Below, piece by piece: positions 1 through 7,405 of a stretch of DNA of 15,276 nucleotides. The stretch is from the NCBI GenBank assembly GCA_013813345.1, contig JACCRW010000158.1:1-15276 (forward strand), read 5' to 3'. Each line of letters opens with the position of its first letter. Position 1 is the stretch's first letter. A program made the position numbers and the translations under genes. Under the pieces are notes generated by a model that searched no databases, was not told the DNA's origin, and saw only the letters and a program-made list of their open reading frames with translations. This stretch comes from Actinomycetota bacterium. GTDB lineage: Bacteria; Actinomycetota; Thermoleophilia; Gaiellales; Gaiellaceae.

Positions 1-1
1 G

Positions 2-313
2 GCCGACACCGCGGCCGTGAACCTCGCCGCACCGCTCGCCGACGGGATGCAGGTCCTGATACCGAGTCGGGTCGCCGGTGTGGCGGGGACGGCGGCGGCA
101 GGCGGGACTGCCGCGCCGGCAGGTCGGATCAGCCTGAACGCGGCGAGCGTCGACGAGCTCGACGAGCTGCCCGGGGTCGGACCCGTCACCGCGCAGAAGA
201 TCGTCGATTATCGCACCGATCACGGAGGATTCAGGTCGGTGGACGACCTGGATGCGATCCCCGGCATCGGCCCTGTCCGAATCGACCAGCTCCGCGATCT
301 GGTGGGCCCGTGA
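2..313 (+). CDS. comEA: ComEA-like competence DNA-binding protein, 3' part only
   Basis: ComEA is an envelope-anchored receptor that binds double-stranded DNA during natural transformation and hands it to the ComEC channel. The frame is open from the first full codon, so the gene begins upstream of the window; the GTG at 17 lies inside a conserved stretch and is not the start. The visible part opens with the end of an SLBB-type beta-grasp domain (VNLAAPLADGMQVLIP). A 17-residue Gly/Ala/Pro-rich linker follows, then two helix-hairpin-helix motifs (LPGVGPVTAQKIVDYR and IPGIGPVRIDQL), which are the DNA-binding part. The stop overlaps the comEC start in a GTGA, indicating translational coupling. 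The signal anchor is outside the window. The identification is strong from the domain order and from comEC next door. Confidence 0.93.
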   Translation, partial: ADTAAVNLAAPLADGMQVLIPSRVAGVAGTAAAGGTAAPAGRISLNAASVDELDELPGVGPVTAQKIVDYRTDHGGFRSVDDLDAIPGIGPVRIDQLRDLVGP

Positions 314-2571
314 TCGAGCGCACCTGGCCGACTCTGCTCGTCATAGCAGCCTGCCTTGGGCTCGTGCTCTCGAATGCGCTGAGGCTTCCCGATGCCGTCC
401 TCTTCATGGCTCTGCTGGTGCTGGCAGGAGCCGCCGCGGTGCCCCACGCTCGCCTGCCCGCGCTCGCGCTCGCCGTGGCGGTGGCGGGCTGGGGGTGGGG
501 AAGCCTCCGGCTCGACGCCCTCGACCGAAGCGTGCTCGGCTTGCAGGTCGATCGCGTCGGTAGCGCTGAAGTTGTCGTGACCGGTCCAGCGCGGCGGGGC
601 ACATTCGCGCTGCGAGTGCCGGCGGAAGCACGCCGCTTCGTCGACGCACACGTCGACGAGCCGGTGCTGCTCGAGCTCCCTCTGGGACGCTCGCCGCCCC
701 AGGGCGCCATCCTCGCTCTGCGTGCGACCGTCGTCGCGCCGCGATCGGCCGAGGACGGCTTTGACGAGCGTGGGTGGCTAGCGCGTCGTGGCGTACACGT
801 GATCTTGCGCGGACGAGACTGGCGCGTCGTCGGCCGCCGCGGCGGGATCGGAGGGCTGTCGGATCGGCTGCGGGGACACGTGGCCAGCTCGATCGCGCCC
901 GGACTCGAAGGCGAGCGCCGGGCGGTACTCGCCGGAATCGTGCTGGGGGAAGACGAAGGGCTCTCCGACGGGCTTCAGGAGAGCTTCAAGGCCGCCGGGC
1001 TCTATCACCTGCTGGCCGTCTCCGGTCAAAACGTCGCCTTCCTGGCGGGCGCCGTGCTCGTGCTCGCGTCGCTCCTCGGGATCTCGCGGCTTCACGCCGA
1101 GGCGGCCGCGATGGGAGCGATCGTTGCCTACGTGCTCGCCGTGGGCTGGCAGCCCTCGGTCGTTCGGGCAGGAGTTGCAGGCATCCTCGCCTCGCTCGCG
1201 TGGCTCGTCTCGCGCCCACGCGACCGCTGGCACTTCCTCGCGCTTGGAGCCGCGATCCTGCTCGCTTGGACGCCAGCCACGGTCTTCGAGCCGGGATTCC
1301 AGCTCTCGTTCGCCGCGGTCGCCGCGATCTTCCTGCTCGTGCCGCGGCTCATGTCGACCCTGGAGGGCTATCCGCTACCGCGCTGGCTCCGGAATGCGCT
1401 CGCGATCTCGATCGCCTGCGGCTTGGCGACCGCTCCGATCCTCTGGCTCCAGTTCGGCTCAATCCAGGTGTACTCGCTGCTCGCGAACGTGCTCGTCACG
1501 CTCGCGATCGGGCCTCTGCTCGGGATCGCTCTCCTCGGCACCTTGCTCGCCCCGGTTCTCCCGTCCGCGGCGCTCGCCCTCGCCTGGCTGAATGGCTGGT
1601 TGGCCGCGTACATCGCGGCGTGCGCTCGCCTCGTGGGCGAGCTACCGCTGGCGCAGACGAGCTCGGGGCTCGCGGTCGCGATGCTGCTCCTGGTTCCGGT
1701 GGGCGTCCTGCTCCTGCGACGGCTCCCACGCTGGCGCCGGCCGGCCGTGCTGATGTGGATCGCGGTCGGGCTGCCCGCACTCCTCCTCTGGCAGCTCTGG
1801 CCGTCCGCCTCGCTCCCACCCCCGAAAGGGCTCCGGATCACCGTTCTCGACGTCGGCCAGGGCGACTCGATCCTCGTCCAGGTGCCGGAGGGAGCGATTC
1901 TCGTCGACCAAGGCCCACCGGAGGCGAAGGTCGACCGCCAGCTCCGCGAGCTCGGGATCCGACGGCTCGCGGCGCTCGTGCTCACGGATGGCCAGCGCGA
2001 TCACACGGGCGGGGCGGAGCAGATCCTGAATCGCATCGCCGTGGAGCGCGTAATCGATCCGAGGATCGCGAGCCAGAGCCCGTACCGGAACCGCGCCCTC
2101 GCCGTCGCTTCTGAGCGGCACATCCCAGTCGTGGAGGCTCGCGCCGGCGCATCCTGGGGGCTCGGCGGCCTCCGCATCCGCGTGCTCTGGCCGGACAGCC
2201 CGGGTCTGCCGAGTGACGATCCCAACCGGCGGACCGTCGTCCTCCTGGCGAGCTACGGCCAGGTCGACGCGCTCCTCAGCGCGGACGCCGAGACCGACGT
2301 CACGGCACGGCTCCTCGGACAGCAGGTGGAGATCCTCAAGGTCGCGCACCACGGCTCCGAGGATCCGGGGCTCGAAGCGGAGCTGACCGAGCTGCGCCCG
2401 TCGATCGCCGTCATCTCCAGCGGGCGCGGCAATCCTCACGGCCATCCGCGCCCCGAGACGATCGCGGCGCTCGCAACCGTCCCCGGCTTGCGGCTGCACC
2501 GCACGGATCGAGACGGGCGAGTCGTGGTCGAGTCCGACGGCGAGCACGTCTGGGTCTCGTCGGACCGTTAG
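310..2571 (+). CDS. comEC: ComEC/Rec2 family DNA uptake channel with degenerate metallo-beta-lactamase-like domain
   Basis: ComEC is the inner-membrane channel that carries single-stranded DNA into the cytoplasm during transformation. The 753 residues match the family length. Hydrophobic N-terminal helices are followed by a soluble DUF4131-type region, then the Competence domain with its signature GLYHLLAVSGQN at 230-241 and many membrane helices to about residue 500. From residue 510 there is a metallo-beta-lactamase-like domain: DVGQGDS at 514-520, AHHGS at 679-683 and GHP at 711-713. This domain is thought to be the nuclease that degrades the non-transported strand. It is unusual here: HxHxDH reads DGQRDH at 560-565, so the first two metal histidines are Asp and Gln, and DGG reads DQG at 533-535. 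D564, H565, D659, H680 and H712 remain. The GTG start is fixed by its overlap with the comEA stop. Identification is secure; catalytic competence is doubtful. Confidence 0.96.
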   Translation: MIERTWPTLLVIAACLGLVLSNALRLPDAVLFMALLVLAGAAAVPHARLPALALAVAVAGWGWGSLRLDALDRSVLGLQVDRVGSAEVVVTGPARRGTFALRVPAEARRFVDAHVDEPVLLELPLGRSPPQGAILALRATVVAPRSAEDGFDERGWLARRGVHVILRGRDWRVVGRRGGIGGLSDRLRGHVASSIAPGLEGERRAVLAGIVLGEDEGLSDGLQESFKAAGLYHLLAVSGQNVAFLAGAVLVLASLLGISRLHAEAAAMGAIVAYVLAVGWQPSVVRAGVAGILASLAWLVSRPRDRWHFLALGAAILLAWTPATVFEPGFQLSFAAVAAIFLLVPRLMSTLEGYPLPRWLRNALAISIACGLATAPILWLQFGSIQVYSLLANVLVTLAIGPLLGIALLGTLLAPVLPSAALALAWLNGWLAAYIAACARLVGELPLAQTSSGLAVAMLLLVPVGVLLLRRLPRWRRPAVLMWIAVGLPALLLWQLWPSASLPPPKGLRITVLDVGQGDSILVQVPEGAILVDQGPPEAKVDRQLRELGIRRLAALVLTDGQRDHTGGAEQILNRIAVERVIDPRIASQSPYRNRALAVASERHIPVVEARAGASWGLGGLRIRVLWPDSPGLPSDDPNRRTVVLLASYGQVDALLSADAETDVTARLLGQQVEILKVAHHGSEDPGLEAELTELRPSIAVISSGRGNPHGHPRPETIAALATVPGLRLHRTDRDGRVVVESDGEHVWVSSDR

Positions 2572-2574
2572 CCT
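2569..2574 (+). promoter_or_regulatory. -10 box of a leaderless holA promoter
   Basis: TAGCCT fits the actinobacterial TANNNT -10 pattern and lies six bases before the holA GTG, so a transcript would begin at or next to the start codon. No Shine-Dalgarno sequence is present in the nine-base gap after comEC. Its first three bases are also the comEC TAG stop codon. No clear -35 is visible. Confidence 0.5.
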
Positions 2575-2580
2575 GATCCG

Positions 2581-3582
2581 GTGTCCGACGCCGCCGAGCT
2601 CAAGCCCGTCTACCTGCTCACCGGCAGCGATCGGCCCAAGATCGAGGTCGCCCTGCAGCGGCTGCGCCGCCACTTCCTGCCCGAGTCGATCGAGCTGACG
2701 ACCGCCCAGGAGCTGCCTGGTACCGGGGTCGCCGCGATCTGCAACGCGGGCAGCCTCTTCGGCGACGCGCGCCTTGTGGTCGTTGAGCACGTTGACGGCG
2801 TCCGGAGCACTGACGGCCGGCTCGCGCGGGGATGGAAGGTCACGGATACGAAGGCCGTCGAGGAGTACCTCGCCTCACCGGCGCCGTCCACGACGCTCGC
2901 GCTCGTCGCGGAGGAACTGAAGAAGGATGCGGCGCTCTACAAGGCTTGCGGCAAGACGGGAACCGTTCTCGATTTTGCTGTGGCCAAGAAGAGCCTCGTC
3001 TCCTGGGTCTCGCAGCAGTTCGCGGCGCGAGGTGCGCGGGTCGAGCCGGAAGCCTCGGCGGCGCTCGTCCAGCTCGTCGGCGAGGATCTACAGCAGCTTG
3101 CGAGCGAGGTCGACAAGCTCGCGACGTGGGCGGGAGGCGAGCCGATCGGCGAGCGGGAGGTGGAGGCGCTTGTCCCCGCTCTCGCCGAAACCTCCGACTA
3201 CAAGCTGGTTGACGTCTGGAGCCAGCAGGACACCGCGGCGCTGCTCGGTCTGAGTGAGGAGATCTTCGACCGCGACCCGAAGGCGAGCCGGGAGGTCAGC
3301 GCCCGTCTCTCAGCGCGCTTCGGCGGCCAGGTACTCGCGGTCGCCCGCGCGAAGCGACTGAAGGAGGCAGGCGTGAACGTCGCCGCCGCGCAGAGGCCCC
3401 TCGGCCTCAGGTACGACTGGCAGGCTCGACGGGCGTACGCTCAAGCGGAGGCGTTCTCGCAGACGGAGCTCGACGATGCGGTCGTGAGGCTGGCCGAGCT
3501 CGACCTCGCGCTGAAGGGCAAGAGCCGGATCCCGCCCGACCTCGAGCTGCAACGCGCGCTCGTCGATCTCGGCCGAAGCTAG
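2581..3582 (+). CDS. holA: DNA polymerase III delta subunit
   Basis: The delta subunit is the wrench of the clamp-loader complex: it opens the beta sliding clamp so that it can be placed on primed DNA. The 333-residue length is normal for the family. The N-terminus (VYLLTGSDRPKIEVALQRL) has the delta fold start, where family members carry a degenerate nucleotide-binding site. The middle has the conserved pattern LVGEDLQQLASEVDKLATW, followed by the GEREVEALV and DYKLVDVW segments typical of domain II/III. The location directly after comEC and before rpsT is the usual actinobacterial one. The GTG start lacks a ribosome-binding site and is preceded by a close -10 box. The gene is convergent with rpsT, and their stop codons share a CTAG palindrome. 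Confidence 0.93.
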   Translation: MSDAAELKPVYLLTGSDRPKIEVALQRLRRHFLPESIELTTAQELPGTGVAAICNAGSLFGDARLVVVEHVDGVRSTDGRLARGWKVTDTKAVEEYLASPAPSTTLALVAEELKKDAALYKACGKTGTVLDFAVAKKSLVSWVSQQFAARGARVEPEASAALVQLVGEDLQQLASEVDKLATWAGGEPIGEREVEALVPALAETSDYKLVDVWSQQDTAALLGLSEEIFDRDPKASREVSARLSARFGGQVLAVARAKRLKEAGVNVAAAQRPLGLRYDWQARRAYAQAEAFSQTELDDAVVRLAELDLALKGKSRIPPDLELQRALVDLGRS

Positions 3583-3836
3583 GACTTGGCGAGACGGGCC
3601 GCACGAGCCTTCTTGCGCGCAGCCGTGTTCTTGTGCAGCGCTCCACGAGAGGCGGCCTTGTCGATCGTGCGCACGAGCTGGAGGTGCTCGCTCTCGATCG
3701 TCGGCGTGTCGCCATCGGCGGCAGCAGCCTCGAGTCGCCGCGTCAGAGTCTTCACGGTCGAGCGGTAACGCAGGTTCTCGTCGCGCTCGCGCTCGGCGAT
3801 CCGGACTCGCTTGATCTGTTGCTGGATGTTCGGCAT
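3579..3836 (-). CDS. rpsT: 30S ribosomal protein S20
   Basis: S20 is a small helical protein that binds 16S rRNA early in assembly of the 30S subunit. The 85-residue product is rich in Lys and Arg and is predicted to be almost entirely helical. It has the S20 signature MPNIQQQIKRVRIAERERDENLRYRS cut here to its key parts: basic N-terminal helix, then RSTVKTLTRRL near residue 26 and the C-terminal KNTAARKKARAARLAKS. The ATG at 3836 is the only sensible start. Unlike most starts in this window it has a leader of roughly 30 bases, which contains a perfect stem-loop. It is the only gene on the minus strand in the housekeeping part and has its own promoter. Confidence 0.96.
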   Translation of the reverse strand: MPNIQQQIKRVRIAERERDENLRYRSTVKTLTRRLEAAAADGDTPTIESEHLQLVRTIDKAASRGALHKNTAARKKARAARLAKS

Positions 3837-3847
3837 GTCAGAGAAAG

Positions 3848-3864
3848 GCCCGCACTCGGCGGGC
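3848..3864 (-). promoter_or_regulatory. Stem-loop in the rpsT leader
   Basis: On the rpsT strand GCCCGC, a five-base loop and GCGGGC form a perfect six-base-pair hairpin, followed by the pyrimidine-rich run CTTTCTCT and the rpsT ATG twelve bases further. It lies inside the predicted 5' leader. It could be a translational or attenuation control element of S20; S20 autoregulation is known in E. coli. The specific role here is inferred only. Confidence 0.35.
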
Positions 3865-3871
3865 GCCGCGG

Positions 3872-3877
3872 ATCCTA
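3872..3877 (-). promoter_or_regulatory. -10 box of the rpsT promoter
   Basis: TAGGAT on the minus strand, preceded by TGC, is a good TANNNT -10 box. Transcription would begin about seven bases downstream and give an untranslated leader of about 30 bases that carries the stem-loop. No convincing -35 is seen. Confidence 0.45.
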
Positions 3878-3920
3878 GCAGAGGCCGGCTCGAGCAGAGA
3901 CCGCTCGCCTAGCCCATTCC

Positions 3921-3926
3921 TATACT
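3921..3926 (+). promoter_or_regulatory. -10 box of a leaderless murJ promoter
   Basis: TATACT is the closest match to the TATAAT consensus in this window and stands exactly six bases before the murJ GTG. The transcript would start at the start codon. It is divergent from the rpsT -10 box in the same gap between the two genes. No clear -35 is present. Confidence 0.6.
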
Positions 3927-3932
3927 CGCCCC

Positions 3933-5501
3933 GTGGACGAGCGAGCCAACGCGCGCAGGCTCGCCTTCTCGACCGCGATCTTCTCCGCCGCCACCGGCCT
4001 CTCCCGGCTGCTCGGACTCGTCCGCGAGATCGTCGCAGCGAACTACTTCGGCGCCCGCGGCCCGATCAACGCCTTCACGATCGCCTTCCAGATCCCGAAT
4101 CTGATCCGTGCCCTCGTCGCCGATGCAGCACTGTCGTCCGCGTTCGTTCCGGTCTTCAGCGAGTTGCTCGAGAAGGGGGAGAAGGCGCGCGCGTGGCGGG
4201 TCGCCTCGACTGTCTTCTGGCTCTTCCTCCTGATCGTCGGCGGGCTGACGGCGCTCTTCATCCTCGCCGCGCCGATCCTGATGCCGCCGCTCACCGACGC
4301 CTACGACGACCTGACCGTGACGCTCTCGCAGATCCTGTTCCCGATCGTCGTCTTGCTCGGCCTCTTCGGGATCGTGACGGGGATCCTGAACAGCTACGAG
4401 GAGTTCTCGATCCCGGCGCTGACGCCCGTCTTCTGGAATCTCGCGATCATCGCGGGGCTCGTGATCGGGGTGCCGCGCGCCGACTCGGACAGCAGCAAGC
4501 TCTACGTCTATGCGGGCTCGATCGTCGTCGGCACGATGATCCAGCTGCTCCTACCGCTCCCTTGGCTGCGCGGCCTAGACGGCCGCCTCCGGCTCGCCCT
4601 CGACCTCAGAGATCCTGCGGTGAAGCAGGTCTTCAAGCTGATGATTCCCGTCATGCTCGGGCTCGGCCTGATCAACGTGAACGCGGTGATCGGCACGGTC
4701 TTCGCCTCGAAGCTGATCGACCCGGAGATCTCTCCGAACGCGATCGACAAGGCGTTCCGCGTCTACATGCTCCCGCAGGGGATGTTCTCGGTCGCGGTCG
4801 CGACCGTGCTCTTCCCCTCGCTCGCCCGCTATGCCACGCGAGGCGATCTTGCCGGCTTCCGCGACACGGTCTCCCGTGGTCTCCGCCAGATCAACTTCCT
4901 GCTGCTCCCGGCCAGCGTCATCTCCGCCGTGCTCGCGCTGCCGATCGTGCGCCTGCTCTACGAGCGGGGCGCCTTCGAGCCCGGCGAAACGCGCGTCGTC
5001 GCTGGTGCCCTCGCCGCGTTCTCCCTCGGCCTGGCCTTCAACGGGATGATGCTGATGCTGAACCGCGGCTTCTTCAGCCTTCAGGCGCCGTGGGTGCCGA
5101 CGCTCGTGGCGCTTGCGAACGTCGTCCTGAATACGGCGCTCTACGTCGTCTTCTACCGCGTCGGCACCTGGGGGATCCCGCTCGCGATCTCGATCGCCAA
5201 CATCGCTGCCGTCCTGCTCCTCTTCGCCCTGCTGCGCCGGCGGATCGGCCGGATCGACCTCGCTGCCACGGTTCGCTCGTTCGTCCTCGCGGCGATCGCC
5301 TCCGCCGCGCTGGCTGTGGTCGCGTTCGGGATCTGGTGGGGGCTGGACGAGCTCCTCGGCCGCTCGTTCCTCGGCCAGCTCGGCTCGCTCGGGACGGCGC
5401 TCGTCATCGGCGGAATCGTCTACCTGCTCGCCGCCCGGGCGCTCGGGATCCGCGAGATGCAGGCGCTAGACTCGCTCCGAGGCCGCTTCCGCAAGGGCTG
5501 A
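3933..5501 (+). CDS. murJ: Lipid II flippase MurJ (MviN family)
   Basis: MurJ moves the peptidoglycan precursor lipid II from the inner to the outer face of the cytoplasmic membrane. The 522-residue protein is hydrophobic throughout and fits the 14-helix MOP-superfamily fold. The N-terminal family signatures are present: SRLLGLVRE at 24-32, INAFTIAFQIPNLIRAL at 45-61 and FVPVF at 71-75. Later segments such as PQGMFSVAVATVLFPSLAR and LYERGAF are also typical. The GTG start is fixed by the close -10 box and by the family N-terminus, since the first membrane segment begins about ten residues in. The gene is divergent from rpsT and ends seven bases before lepA, so the two may be cotranscribed. 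No long C-terminal pseudokinase extension of the mycobacterial kind is present. Confidence 0.95.
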   Translation: MDERANARRLAFSTAIFSAATGLSRLLGLVREIVAANYFGARGPINAFTIAFQIPNLIRALVADAALSSAFVPVFSELLEKGEKARAWRVASTVFWLFLLIVGGLTALFILAAPILMPPLTDAYDDLTVTLSQILFPIVVLLGLFGIVTGILNSYEEFSIPALTPVFWNLAIIAGLVIGVPRADSDSSKLYVYAGSIVVGTMIQLLLPLPWLRGLDGRLRLALDLRDPAVKQVFKLMIPVMLGLGLINVNAVIGTVFASKLIDPEISPNAIDKAFRVYMLPQGMFSVAVATVLFPSLARYATRGDLAGFRDTVSRGLRQINFLLLPASVISAVLALPIVRLLYERGAFEPGETRVVAGALAAFSLGLAFNGMMLMLNRGFFSLQAPWVPTLVALANVVLNTALYVVFYRVGTWGIPLAISIANIAAVLLLFALLRRRIGRIDLAATVRSFVLAAIASAALAVVAFGIWWGLDELLGRSFLGQLGSLGTALVIGGIVYLLAARALGIREMQALDSLRGRFRKG

Positions 5502-5507
5502 CGAGCC

Positions 5508-7295
5508 ATGGACCAAGCCCACATCCGCAACTTCTCGATCATCGCCCACATCGACCATGGGAAGTCGACGTTGGCCGACCGGATCCTGCAGCTCACCGAC
5601 ACCGTCGCGGCTCGCGACATGAAGGAGCAGCTCCTCGACTCGATGGAGCTCGAGCGCGAGCGTGGGATCACGATCAAGGCGCAGGCGGTGCGCGTGCTCT
5701 GGAAGGGGCACCAGCTGAACCTGATCGACACGCCCGGCCACGTGGACTTCACCTACGAGGTCTCCCGCTCGCTCCAGGCCTGCGAGGGCGCCCTGCTCGT
5801 GGTCGACGCGGCTCAGGGAATCGAGGCCCAGACGCTCGCGAACGCCTACCTCGCGATCGAGAACAACCTCGAGATCGTCCCGCTCGTGAACAAGATCGAC
5901 CTGCCGCAGGCCGATCCCGACGGCGCCGCGGCCGAGGTCGCGGACCTGATCGGCGACGACGCCGACAACGTGCTCCGGATCTCGGCGAAGACCGGCCAGG
6001 GCGTCGAGGAGGTGCTCGACGCGATCGTCGAGCGGATCCCGGCTCCCGTCGGCGATTCCGAAGCGCCCGCACGGGCCCTCATCTTCGACTCCTCCTACGA
6101 CCAGTACCGCGGCGTGATCGCGTTCGTGCGGGTCGTCGACGGCCGGTTCGAGACGCGCGACGCCGTGCGCGCGATGGCCCAGGGAACGCGCTTCGAAGCC
6201 GAGGAGCTCGGCTTCCTTTCCCCGCAGCGCAGTCCGGTGAAGGCGCTCGAGGCCGGCGAGGTCGGCTACATCGTCACAGGTCTGAAGGACGTCTCGAAGC
6301 TCGCGGTCGGCGACACGCTCACGGTCGAGAGGCGGCCTGCCGCCGAGCCGCTGCCGGGGTACAAGGAGGTCAAGCCGATGGTCTTCGCCGGCCTCTTCCC
6401 GACGGACTCGGACGAGTACCCGGAGCTGCGCGACGCGCTCGAGCGGCTGAAGCTGAACGACGGCGCCCTCTTCTACGAGCCGGAGACCTCGCAGGCGCTT
6501 GGCTTCGGCTTCCGCTGCGGCTTCCTCGGGCTTCTTCACATGGAGATCGTGCGCGAGCGGCTGGAGCGCGAGTTCGATCTCGACCTGCTCGTGACGGCGC
6601 CGAACGTCGCCTACCGCGTGCAGCCGCGGCCGGACGCGGAGTGGGTCGAGGTGCACAACCCGGCCGAGATGCCGAACGAGCTCGAAGCCGTCGAGGAGCC
6701 GTACATCAAGGCCTCCGTGATCGTGCCCAAGGAGTATGTCGGCGCCGTGATGGAGCTCTGCAACGAGCGCCGTGGCAGCTTCGATCACATGGAGTACCTC
6801 TCCGAGGAGCGGGTGCACCTCGTCTACCAGTTGCCGCTCGGGGAGATCGTGCTCGACTTCTACGACGCGCTGAAGTCGAGGACCCGCGGCTACGCCAGCT
6901 TCGACTACGACATGGCCGGCTTCCGGGCCGGCAGCGTCGTCCGGGTCGACGTGCTCGTCGCAGGCGAGCCCGTGGACGCGCTCTCGCTGATCATCCATCG
7001 CGAGTTCGCGTACGAGCGCGGCAAGCTGCTCGTGGAGCGGCTGCGGAAGGAGATCCCGCGGCAGTTCTTCGACGTTGCGATCCAAGCTGCGATCGGCTCA
7101 CGGGTGATCGCGCGTGAGACGGTGAAGGCGAAGCGCAAGGACGTGCTCGCGAAGTGCTACGGCGGCGACATCAGCCGCAAGCGGAAGCTGCTCGAGAAGC
7201 AGAAGAAGGGCAAGAAGCGGATGAAGCAGGTCGGCGGCGTCGAGGTGCCGCAGGAGGCGTTCCTCGCCGTGCTCAACCTCGACGAGAAGCGGTGA
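5508..7295 (+). CDS. lepA: Elongation factor 4 (LepA), ribosome-associated GTPase
   Basis: LepA is a translational GTPase that binds the ribosome and is implicated in back-translocation or in 30S biogenesis. The 595 residues are the normal length. The GTPase motifs are intact: AHIDHGKST at 13-21, the switch I segment with RGITIKAQA, DTPGH at 74-78 and NKID at 128-131. The EF-G-like domains follow, then the unique C-terminal domain with KRKDVLAKCYGGDISRKRK and the lysine-rich end. The ATG is six bases after the murJ stop, with a weak AAGGG ten bases upstream as a possible ribosome-binding site. A possible separate -10 box (TAGACT at 5467-5472) lies inside the end of murJ, but this is weak. Confidence 0.97.
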   Translation: MDQAHIRNFSIIAHIDHGKSTLADRILQLTDTVAARDMKEQLLDSMELERERGITIKAQAVRVLWKGHQLNLIDTPGHVDFTYEVSRSLQACEGALLVVDAAQGIEAQTLANAYLAIENNLEIVPLVNKIDLPQADPDGAAAEVADLIGDDADNVLRISAKTGQGVEEVLDAIVERIPAPVGDSEAPARALIFDSSYDQYRGVIAFVRVVDGRFETRDAVRAMAQGTRFEAEELGFLSPQRSPVKALEAGEVGYIVTGLKDVSKLAVGDTLTVERRPAAEPLPGYKEVKPMVFAGLFPTDSDEYPELRDALERLKLNDGALFYEPETSQALGFGFRCGFLGLLHMEIVRERLEREFDLDLLVTAPNVAYRVQPRPDAEWVEVHNPAEMPNELEAVEEPYIKASVIVPKEYVGAVMELCNERRGSFDHMEYLSEERVHLVYQLPLGEIVLDFYDALKSRTRGYASFDYDMAGFRAGSVVRVDVLVAGEPVDALSLIIHREFAYERGKLLVERLRKEIPRQFFDVAIQAAIGSRVIARETVKAKRKDVLAKCYGGDISRKRKLLEKQKKGKKRMKQVGGVEVPQEAFLAVLNLDEKR

Positions 7296-7383
7296 GCGGC
7301 GCACGGTGAGCCGAAGTCACGAAGTTGGCACGAAGCCGTCACACCTCCGTGATGGTTCCGCGCATACCGTTCCAGAAGGGGGC
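7296..7383 (+). other. Gap between lepA and hemW with short repeats
   Basis: This 88-base stretch can be read in frame with hemW from a GTG at 7306, but only about half of the codons I counted (13 of 25) end in G or C, far below the surrounding genes, so it looks non-coding. It carries three copies of CGAAG (7312, 7320, 7331), two within the direct repeat CACGAAG spaced 11 bases apart. There is also a small inverted repeat (TCAC and GTGA flanking ACCTCC). A possible -10 box, TACCGT at 7365-7370, is 13 bases before the preferred hemW start. Confidence 0.4.
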
Positions 7384-7405
7384 GTGCGCGCCCCCCAACG
7401 GGGGG
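7378..7405 (+). promoter_or_regulatory. Alternative G/C hairpins at the hemW start
   Basis: GGGGGCG at 7378-7384 and CGCCCCC at 7389-7395 form a seven-base-pair stem with a TGCG loop. CCCCCC at 7391-7396 can instead pair with GGGGGG at 7400-7405 around AAC. The two hairpins exclude each other, and the first would bury the proposed GTG start and the AGAAGG just before it. Whether this controls hemW translation is inference. Confidence 0.3.

Noticed and set aside
310..2571. Frameshift or pseudogene status of comEC because of the altered metal motif
   Set aside because: The reading frame is complete at family length, and the residues flanking the motif and the later metal ligands are conserved.
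1642..2790. A 382-codon antisense frame over the comEC end and holA start
   Set aside because: No family motif, and it crosses a real gene boundary on the opposite strand.
5467..5472. TAGACT as a promoter for lepA inside murJ
   Set aside because: It matches the -10 pattern but is 35 bases from the lepA ATG, unlike the other starts, and lies in coding sequence; kept only as a remark.
5466..7085. A 539-codon open frame antisense to lepA
   Set aside because: It mirrors lepA codons, has no recognisable domain or start signal, and lepA is intact on the other strand.
4193..7117. A 974-codon open frame on the plus strand spanning murJ and lepA
   Set aside because: It is out of frame with two certain genes, is extremely Arg/Ala/Pro-rich and low in complexity, and shows no motif; it is a by-product of the high third-position GC.
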